A stretch of 64,000 nt of DNA from Dugong dugon (lineage: Eukaryota > Chordata > Mammalia > Sirenia > Dugongidae): NCBI GenBank assembly GCA_030035585.1, contig CM057462.1, positions 114,571,234 to 114,635,233 of the forward strand. Reading direction: 5' to 3'. Below, piece by piece: positions 55,477 to 64,000 of this stretch. Below the pieces are notes generated by a model. It saw only the letters and a list, made by a program, of their open reading frames with translations, was not told the DNA's origin and searched no databases. Each line of letters begins with the position of its first letter. Positions within the stretch are counted from its first letter, which is position 1. Both the position numbers and the translations under genes were made by a program.

Positions 55477-56229
55477 AAATCCTTCTCCTGATGCCAGGAA
55501 TTACACAAAGATATAAGGAACAATTTGAGATACTTGAAAATATTGAACACACAAATGAATCAAACCACCACACCATATGTTTTCTTCTTTCTTCTTTTAG
55601 TTTGTATAGTTCCCAAAATGTGAGTAAGAGATTACCATTTAAAAACATAAGTGTTTAGACTGAGGAAAATTCCAAATGAGGGGAGGTTATGGAAACATCA
55701 GGAGAGCAGAGTCCATTGTCACTGGGTATTGTACAAACCACAAAGAAAATTACCACACGTGTATCTTATATCCCAAACTGAATTCACTGAAAAAGCAGAA
55801 GACAAGTGATAGTCTCTCTGATTTCCTGACTGGAAAGATGAGTGTGAGTCCGTACCTGGAATCTAATTACAGGCAAGCCACTAATAAAACCATGAGATAC
55901 TTGACAATATGAGAGAGAAAATTGTACAAACAGAAAATCTATGACAGTGATCCACAGCACCGCTGCAATAAAGAAATCCAGTTTGAGTGACACTTCCTGA
56001 ATAGTAATAAAAAATTAGAAGCCCATTCAACCACCCAGGATATTATCAATATTTACTCCTTCTTTGGTTGTCGGTTTCATGTCATGCCTCCAAACCTCCT
56101 TCAAGGGAAAGGAAAGAAATGTTGGTTCTCCTCCCCACATAAATTGAAAGGGTAAGTCTCTAACCTCTAAGAGTTTTTGTTTTTCTACAGGGAAAGGCAA
56201 GGAATTCGCTTTTGTCACTTTTGAGAAAA
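55477..56229. other. Unassigned sequence
   Basis: Short frames on both strands (55676-55912, 55784-55993, 56027-56251) show no recognisable domain. Confidence 0.4.
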
Positions 56230-56465
56230 GCTGCTTTGTAGTGAAGAGCACAGTTTTAGAGCTAGACAGACCTAGGTTTTGATTCCAGCTTTTCCATATG
56301 CTAAAAGAATGTAATCATATCTGTCTAAACATCAGTTTCCTCATTTTTAATATGAGAATGACAATAGTCATCCAGGAGGTAGTGTGAGAATTAAGCAAGA
56401 TATTATATTAACTGTAAAATACAATGTCTTGCAAATACTAAACACTCAATACCAGGTAGCTTTGA
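56230..56465 (+). mobile_element. MIR SINE, nearly full length
   Basis: Order 'gtagtgaagagcacagtttt', 'gacctaggttttgattccag', 'catcagtttcctcattttta', 'gtgagaattaagcaagatat' and 'aaacactcaataccaggta' covers the tRNA-like part, core and tail of MIR. It is the clearest MIR in the window. Confidence 0.82.
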
Positions 56466-56830
56466 AAAACTGAGATAATTTAATTTGTTGTTCTACAGCA
56501 ACTTGTTAAATATGGTCCAAGCTCATCCAAAAGAGCTGATCTATGTAAAGCACAAGTAATAGATTACTCTGAAAATCATACGTAAATTTTTTTCCTACAT
56601 AGAATTCTGATTCACTACCAATTTAATTGCATAGTTTTAATTTAACAAGTCCATAAGTGATAACTGATATTTTTGTTAGCAATTGTTAATTGATAAGATT
56701 CCTAAGAACATTTTCTAACTCTCATGGTAACGCATATAGAAATGAACAGTTAAATCCACTGGGTGGAACAACATGTAAAATAACTATTTAAATTATTTAA
56801 TACAATGTATAATCATTTCTATAAGTGCAG
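56466..56830. other. AT-rich unassigned sequence
   Basis: Nothing recognised. Confidence 0.4.
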
Positions 56831-56843
56831 TTAATCATTGGTT

Positions 56844-57001
56844 GGAGCCCTGGTGGTATAGTGGTTAAGAAGATTGGTTGCTAACCAAAAGGTTGGCAGT
56901 TCCAATCCACCAGCAGCTCCTTGGAAACTTTATTTAGCTGTTCTACTTTGTCCTATAGGGTCGCTATGAGTCAGAATCGACTTGATCGCAACATTTTTTT
57001 T
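56844..57001 (+). mobile_element. AfroSINE, short subtype, with 13-bp TSD
   Basis: Bracketed by 'ttaatcattggtt' at 56831-56843 and 57002-57014. Head 'gagccctggtggtatagtgg', tail 'gagtcagaatcgacttgatc' and T run. Confidence 0.93.
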
Positions 57002-57014
57002 TTAATCATTGGTT

Positions 57015-58167
57015 AACATTTTTCAAATTCCAAGGAATTATCTTTTTCCCCAAATATATTTATGTATTTGTGTCTTTCTCTATTCTTGGCCTAAGACTGG
57101 GGCCAAAATTAAATTAATTAAAGAAAACAACCCCGATTGGAACATCCCTATCGTATTAGTCGTTAGTAGTATTTCAGAAGCCTTTACTGACAGTGTCTTA
57201 ATTCTTTCGAGTAGTATGGCTTTAGATAATTGATCAAAGTCTAGAAGTCTTTACTAAGGATTAATATCATCGATGTATAAGGAGTGTAAATTTTATCTCC
57301 GCTCAGCAAGTAGACTAACTCCGCTGGTCAGTGTAAAAGCACTTACTGACATATGTGACATTTAGCATCTTAAAGAGAAAAAAAAATTTGGGTACCATGC
57401 TCCACATAAAATAAAAGCTATTCTTGCATTCTAAGAATTTTTGTATGATGTGATAAGTAGACATACACAGACATTCAATTAATAAAAGTCACTCCTTGTT
57501 TTTCCCTCTACATTCATCATGCTTTGGCTATGGAGAAGGAAGAAATATGAAGAAGACAGACGGAGAGACATTAAAAGAGAGATGGCAAAAGTTTATAATT
57601 ACATTTTCTTGCTTCCCTTTATTCTCATCACTTGGTGGGGGGTGGGGGAGTGGGGGAGGCTCCAAAAGAACTATCACTCAGGGAATCCAGCCAAGATCTC
57701 ACTTAGTTCTCATTTGTTAAATGTTAAGTTAATTATAACAGTGCATCTCTGGAGCAATGTGTTCCACAAGATGGTCCTAGTGTTCCTGGTAGGCAACAAG
57801 ATCTTCCCAACTTCATGGAGAAATAAAAGCAGCAAGTTATTTACTTAGTTCTTGTGTCAAATGACTTGCAATTCTATACACTTTCATTTCAAAGCAAATT
57901 AGGGCTATTTAATATTAAAGTAGTAAGTTTATTTTTAATTTTGGTATCTTTAAGCAAAAGCAGCATGTTACTAGAATATGGAATACCTTATTTCAGTGTC
58001 CTCAAAGGAGGCATGGCTGCCGCGTGATCCTGGATAACTTTGTAAAGCTCCTATTCTGTACATAGTACACATGAAGCTCCATTTTCTGAGCATCTTGATT
58101 TTGGTAATGTTTATCAATTGCTATTTTTTTTTCTCTAGTTGTATATTAGTTGAATTGCTATTAGGTA
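57015..58167. other. 1.15 kb with no recognised repeat; one G-rich run
   Basis: A G-rich run at about 57634-57659 (runs of 6, 5 and 5 G with short spacers) could form a quadruplex. Overlapping frames at 57496-57848 cross it but look non-coding. Confidence 0.4.
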
Positions 58168-58178
58168 TGACTTCTGAA

Positions 58179-58402
58179 AGGAGCCCTAGTGGTGCAGTGG
58201 TTAAGCTCTCAGCTGCTAATCAAAAGGTCAGCAGCCCGAACCCACCAGCCTCTCCGCGGGAGAAAGATGTGGCAGTTTGCTTTTGTAAAGATTTTACAGC
58301 CTTGGAAACCCTATGGGGTGGTTCTACTCTGTACTATCGAGTCGCTGTGAGTCGGAATCAACTAGACGGCAGTCGGTTTGGGTTGTTTTGGGGGGGTTTG
58401 AG
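58179..58402 (+). mobile_element. AfroSINE, long subtype, with 11-bp TSD
   Basis: Bracketed by 'tgacttctgaa' at 58168-58178 and 58403-58413. Long middle 'gggagaaagatgtggcagtt' and tail 'gtcggaatcaactagacggc', closest to the expected consensus among long-subtype copies here. Likely one of the younger insertions. Confidence 0.93.
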
Positions 58403-58413
58403 TGACTTCTGAA

Positions 58414-61096
58414 CCTTTTATTCATTCTACTGTTTTGTATTCAATTTGATTTTTATTTTGTTTCTCTGCAATTCCTTCTTAAGATGGAGAATCCTTTACA
58501 TTTCCTCAACTTCCAAAACTGAAATGTGAGAATGCAAGGAATAGTTTGAAAATCACTGGTCTAGAATTTCTTACTCCTCTTTGTACCATTAGACGGGATG
58601 AAGTTCCCCAATGCAGGCTGGTATAAACCAAACCCTAAATAGAAGGAGCCGGTAGCCTCTTTGAAAAACACCATCTTGATAATTCAGAAAAGTGAAGAAG
58701 AACACGAACTAGTTCCCATTAGAGCACTGATCCTTTGCCCTGATTATTGAAAGATAACATGTTAGTTGTCTGAAGTCTTTGAATCCTATAAGTTTTGGAA
58801 GTGGCTACTTTTTGTAAAGAGCTCCTAAGTTCTTGTGTATATAAAATATGCTAATAAGCAAATGGATCCATGTCTACATAATAGCCAGCACACACAAGCA
58901 CAGAAAATGGTTATTGTCAATCCATGGAAGGGAACTATGATTATTAAGGCGACAAACCAGAATTCTATTTCTACTTGTATTCCTAAGGATAATACGTTAA
59001 AGAAGGGTCTCTTGCCTATATTAGTGACACTTACAACTGAAAGTGACCGTTCAAAAATACTCTTGAAATGCAAGCCCATTTTTATTTACAAATGGTTAGT
59101 AATGATAGAAAAAGTCAGATAGAGCCCTCCTAAGGTACAGATAGGTTCTAAAAGCTTACCTGAGAGGTTTTGTCTTGATGATGCCCAATAACCATGCATA
59201 TGCAAGTTCCATTAAATGTGGGCCATGAATTTCAGTTGTTTGCCTTTGTTTTCGATACAGCATAGACACAGCATAGATATAGTAATAGAGAGTATATGCT
59301 ATATATGATTCTTATATGCATGAATATAGATCATACTGCAGATATATTTCTAAATCTTTCCCAGTTAAAGATATAAAAATCCAGGATTTTGGTGTTTCTT
59401 TATTCAGAAAGTAAGATTTGCCAAGTTCCTAGGGTAAAGGGAAAAAAAGATGAAAACATGCTATCCACCTATTTTAAGGGACAGCAAATTAAGTTGCCAT
59501 CAGAACTCTCTTGCACAGGCTAATTTACGTATATTGATGGAACCAGTTTAAAACCTACAATGATGAAAAGAAAGAAACCCCAACATTTTTTTTCCCTTAA
59601 AATAAAGAATACCCTCCTCCTCACCTCAACAACTTTTAAAAACATGATACTTGAAGAAACATAGCAGGGTTGCAGGTTAGTAAAACTCACTAGTGGAATT
59701 CAAGGAGACGAATAAAAAAAAATAAAAGAAGAAACGGGAATAACAAAGAGGAATTCTATTGGGAAAACTGCCCTATTGGGGATCCTGGCAGAATCTGGAG
59801 GTTCTTAGAGCGTGGGGTTGACGATTGCCAATCCATTCAATCACACCTTAATCCGCCACTGCTGTGTTGGACCTACAGCAACATAGATTTTCCTGTACCC
59901 CCTGCCAAGACTCTAATAGCCACATCCTTTCTTTTGAAGAGCAGAAATCTCGATAGGATTGGAAACAAGTCATGGAAAAGGTGCCAGCGGGGGGCTTGTT
60001 TCATTATAATAACAAACCAGCTCCTGTTCAAAGAGAAATCACACTGCATTCCTTGCTGTCTTGTCCTAGTTGATTCTTTTTTTATCTTAAATATTTACCT
60101 TAATCACTTTAAACCAAGGCCCTCCCAAAGGAATAGCTGCACTTCTTCCTGTATCTGGAGAGTACTCTCTTTTGTGGGATTCCTTTAGTTGTTAGATTTA
60201 CTCTCCTCTCTAGAGAGGTTTTTGTTGCTGCTTCTTTTCCTGGCTCTACATTCTATTTCCATTCTAAATTTTAACTTGAATTTACTTTTCTTTTTCATGC
60301 AGGTCTTTTTTAAGACCTGAATGTAGACTCCTTCAGATACAGGCAGTCTGAAATAGGAAAGTGGGACATATATCTATGCCAATTAGATATTGATGTAGGT
60401 TGTAGTCAAATCCAGAGAGATGAGAACATTCACAATGGGCTTTCTATATACAGCATCCACCCTTGATTTAGCCACAGAATATTAGCTATTGTCATCCTGA
60501 TGTCAATCAAATAGCAACTGATTCTAGAAACTCCACATATACAGCATTCTTGAGGGGACTCTACCTAAACAAGATGGTCTTCTCTAACACGGACTGGGTT
60601 CTAGCCTGGCCCTACTGGCCCTAGATTACTGAGCTGGGTAGACATCTGACCCAGGCTGAACCAGTCTGATTTGATGGAGAAGACATTTGGATTTAGGATT
60701 CTAGTTAGGCTCTTGTACTTGAAGTGAATGCCTAGGCGGCCCCTATGGCCAGCCATGTTCTGTAACTGGTGAAGCAGAGAGAGCTGGTCTGGAGGAAAAG
60801 AAAAATAAGGCTAATGTTTGGAGACTAGTAGGCATGAAAGTCCAGGGACACCCCCCCCCCCCACAAGAGACACAGAAGGAATAAATTATAACATTGTTAT
60901 AGTTGCAGTTTAGTCCTAATTCCCTGTAAGACCCTCCTGTATTTCTTAACCTTGAGATCTGTGAGATTGCCCTGTGTCTTGATAATAAATCTGTCTTTTT
61001 AATTATACTTGTAGATTGACCTTGTATTACTTGAAACAGAAAGACCTATGAATGAGACGATTGATTTCACAGTGGTCATGGAGTCATGATATGTTC
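58414..61096. other. 2.7 kb, longest stretch without recognised repeats
   Basis: No SINE, LINE or LTR recognised. A run of 12 C lies at 60851-60862. Open frames at 58825-59122 (both strands) and 59934-60188 lack recognisable domains or splice context. Absence of young insertions over this length in such a repeat-rich window is notable but not proof of function. Confidence 0.4.
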
Positions 61097-61104
61097 TAGC
61101 TAGA

Positions 61105-61313
61105 AAACCAGTAGCCGTCAAGTCAATTCTGACGCATGGCAAACCCATGTGTGTTAGAGTAGAAGTGTGCCACATAGGGTTTTCAATGGCTGATTTTTCA
61201 GAAGTAGATTGCCATGCCTTTCTTCCAAGGTACCTCTGGGTGGACTCAAACCTCCAATCTTTTGGTTAGCAACCAAGTGCATTAACCGTTTGCACCACTG
61301 AGGGACTCCTTTT
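61105..61313 (-). mobile_element. AfroSINE ('cccctgggtagtgcaaac' subtype), antisense, with 8-bp TSD
   Basis: Bracketed by 'tagctaga' at 61097-61104 and 61314-61321. Reverse tail 'gtcaagtcaattctgacgca', reverse head 'gtttgcaccactgagggact'. Confidence 0.9.
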
Positions 61314-61321
61314 TAGCTAGA

Positions 61322-61674
61322 CTGGACCATAAGTATCCAATTCAACTCACTCACTTTACAGATGAGAAATCTGAAGCTTAGCAGTAGAGTAACATGCACA
61401 TGGTCGAAGATAATTAATGGCAAAACCAAGGCTAAAATGCAAGTGAGCGATAGGAAGGCGTGACAATCTACAACACAAACTGAAAAGCATGTCTAGGGAC
61501 AGAGTCCTGAAACTGGCATCAGAAGAAGTAAATGCTAGTCCTTTCTTAGAGACTCACTTTGTATGTTTCTGAGACCTCTAGTTTTTTATCAGTTAATGAG
61601 AGGATTGGGATATATGTTCTCTTTGGTCCTTTCTAACTCTAAAATCATGTAATTCTAAGTAGTATCTCCAAACT
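61322..61674. other. Unassigned sequence; MIR-like traces
   Basis: 'actttacagatgagaaatct' near 61355 recalls the MIR core, but the rest is too diverged to call. Confidence 0.4.
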
Positions 61675-64000
61675 CCTGTCCACCATGGGTGACCTTGCTG
61701 ATATCTGAATACCGGTGGCATAGCTTCCAGCATCACTACAACATGCAAGCCCCCACAGCACAACAAACTGACAGACAGGTGTGGGTTTCAGCTAAGCTTC
61801 CAGACTAAGACAGACTGGGAAGAAAGACCTGGAAGTCTACCTCTAAAAAGAATTAGCCAGTGAAAACCTTATGAATAGCAGCGGAATATTGTCTGAAGTA
61901 GTGATGGAAGATGAGACTCCCCAGATTGGAAGGCACTCAAAAGATGACTAGGGAAGGGTTGCCTCCTCAAAGTAGAGTCTACCTTAATGAAGTGGATGGA
62001 GTCAAGCGTTTGGGACCTTCATTTGCTGATGTGGCACAACTCAAATTGAGAAGGTACAGCTGCAAACATCCATTAATAATTGGAATGTGGAATACATTAA
62101 GTATGAATCTGGGAAAATTGGAAATCGTCAAAAATGAAGTAAAATGCATAAACATCGGTATCTTAGGCATTAGTGAGCTGAAATGGACTGGTACTGACCA
62201 TTTTGAATTGGACAATCATATGGTCTACCATGCTGGAAAGGCAACCTGAAGAGGAACAACGTTGAATTCATCATCAAAAAGAACATTTCATCATCTATCC
62301 TGAAGTACAATGCTGTCAGTGATAGGATAATATCCATACGCCTACAAGGAAGGTCAGTTAATACGACTATTATTCAAATTTACACACCAACCACTAAGGC
62401 CAAAGATGAAGAAATTGAGGATTTCTATCAGCTTCTGCAGTCCAACATTCATCAAAAATGCAATCAGGATGCACTGATAATTACTGGTGATTGGAATGCA
62501 AAAGTTGGAAACAAAGAAGAGGGATTGGTAGTTGGAAAATATGGCCATGGTGATGGAAATGATGCCGGAGATCACATGATAGAATTTTGCAAGACCAATC
62601 ACTTCTTCACTGCAAATACTTTTTTTCACCAACATAAACAGTAACTATACACATGGACCTCACCAGATGGAATACATAGGAATTAAATTATATCTGTGGA
62701 AAGGGACGATGGAAAAGCTCAATATCATCAGTCAGAACAAGGCCAGGGGCTGACTGTGGAACAGACCATCAATTGCTCATGTGCAAGTTCAAGTTGAAGC
62801 TGAAAAAAATTAGAACAAGTCTACGAGAGCTGAAGTATGACCTTGTGTATAACCCACCTGAATTTAGAGACCATCTCAAGCATAGATTTGATGTGTTGAA
62901 CACTAATGACCAAAGACCAGACAAGTTGTGGAATGACATCAAGGACATCATACATGAAGAAGCAAGAAGTCGTTAAAAAGATAAGAAAGAAAGCAAAGAT
63001 GAAAATGGATGTCAGAAGAGACTCAGAAACTTGCTCTTGAAAGTTGAGTAGCTAAGGCAAAAGGAAAAAATGATGAAGTAAAAGAACTGAACAGAAGATT
63101 TCTAAGGGCAACTCGAAAAGACAGAATATTATAATGACATGTGCAAAGAGCTGGAGATAGAAGACCAAAAGAGAAGACCATGCTCAGCATTTCTTAAGCT
63201 GAAACAGCTGAAGAAAAAATTCAAGCCTCGAGTTGCAATACTGAAGAATTCTATGGGGAAAATATTAAATGACACAGGAAGCATCAAAAGAAGATGGAAG
63301 GAGTACACAGAGTCATTATACCAAAAAGAATTGGTTGACGTTCAGCCATTTCAAGAGGTAGCATATGATCAGGAACTGACGGTACTGAAGGAGGAAGTCC
63401 AAGCTGCACTGAAGGCATTGGGGAAAAACAAGGCTCCAGGAATTGACGGAATATCAATTGAAATGTTTCAACAAACGGATGCAGTGCTGGAAGTACTCCC
63501 TCGTCTATGCCAAGAAGTTTGGAAGACAGCTACCTGGACAACAGACTGGAAGAGTTCCATATTTACAACTATTCCCAAGAAAGGCTATCCAATCGAATGT
63601 GGAAATTATCGAACAATATCATACTCAAGTAAAATTTTGCTAAAGATCATTCAAAAGCAGCTGCAGCAGTGTATTGACAGGGAACTGCCAGAAATTCAAG
63701 CCGGATTCAGAAGAGGCTGTGGAATCAGGGATATCACTGCTGATATCATATGAATCCTGGCTGAAAGCAGAGAATACCAGAAAGATACAGACCTGTGCTT
63801 TATTGACTATGCAAAGGCATTTGACTGTGTGGATCATAACAAATTGTGAATAACATTGGGAAGAAAGGGAGTTCCAGAACACTTAATTGTGCTCATGAGG
63901 AACCTGGACATAGATCAAGAGACAGTTCTTCAGACAGAACAAGGTGATGCTTCGTAGTTTAAAGTCAGGAAAGGTGTGCGTCAGGGTTATATCCTTTCAT
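61675..64000 (+). mobile_element. RTE (BovB-like) LINE with inverted 5' end, running off the window
   Basis: 61675-61772 is the RTE 5' UTR in reverse (its complement reads 'gtgatgctggaagctatgcc' then 'accggtattc'). The plus-strand element starts immediately after. The endonuclease keeps ISELKWTG near 62175 and ITGDWNAKVG at 62479-62508. An open stretch of 204 codons (63139-63753) includes NKAPGIDGISIEMFQ and ECGNYRTIS; FIDYAKAFDCVDH follows at about 63799-63837 and VRQGYILS at the window end. Stops interrupt the frame, for example TGA at 63751-63753. It is the best-preserved RTE coding region here. The 3' end lies outside. Confidence 0.92.

Noticed and set aside
57634-57659. G-quadruplex regulatory element
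   Set aside because: Only three G runs of five or more with no promoter or gene nearby; composition alone is weak evidence.
63139-63753. 204-codon open frame as a host gene
   Set aside because: It is the reverse transcriptase part of an RTE LINE and ends at an internal stop.

Overview
This is 64 kb of AT-rich mammalian genomic DNA made almost entirely of interspersed repeats. No complete protein-coding gene can be supported. The most abundant repeat is a tRNA-derived SINE whose 3' tail matches the end of an RTE (BovB-like) LINE. That SINE/LINE pair is characteristic of Afrotheria, and with Afrotheria-type L1 3' ends it points to an elephant or another paenungulate. The species is inferred; I could not search a database.

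Layout. 1-4.7 kb: MIR, L1 and L2 remnants with a cluster of AfroSINEs, two of which fold back on themselves. 4.7-9.6 kb: an L2-like 3' end, an ERVL-type LTR carrying a MaLR-type LTR, and two inverted SINEs around an (AT)n/(GT)n cluster. 9.6-19 kb: a palindromic MITE-like element, MIR/L2 pieces, a three-unit 74-bp tandem repeat and a 2.5 kb stretch with no recognised repeat. 19.1-22.9 kb: a 3 kb RTE LINE inside an old L2-like LINE, with SINEs inserted in both. 24.5-25.1 kb: a short RTE-derived element with a SINE in its tail. 25.67-25.87 kb: the best candidate for a host coding exon (minus strand). 28.6-29.7 kb: a SINE built from a tRNA-Gly-like head and the two ends of RTE. 31.7-38.8 kb: mostly antisense L1. 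38.8-45.1 kb: one nearly complete RTE LINE, two RTE 3' fragments and two kinds of Afrotherian L1 3' end. 45-52.8 kb: MER5A, antisense L1, MaLR-type LTRs and an L1 3' end. 52.8-61 kb: the most repeat-poor part. 61.7-64 kb: another RTE LINE with an inverted 5' end, running off the window.

The elements are linked by mobilisation. The RTE LINE encodes an endonuclease and a reverse transcriptase, and its last ~35 bp are shared by the AfroSINEs and by both RTE-derived composites. One autonomous family therefore appears to have moved at least three kinds of passenger. All RTE copies here have interrupted reading frames. LTR elements are present only as old solo LTRs; no internal retroviral genes were recognised.
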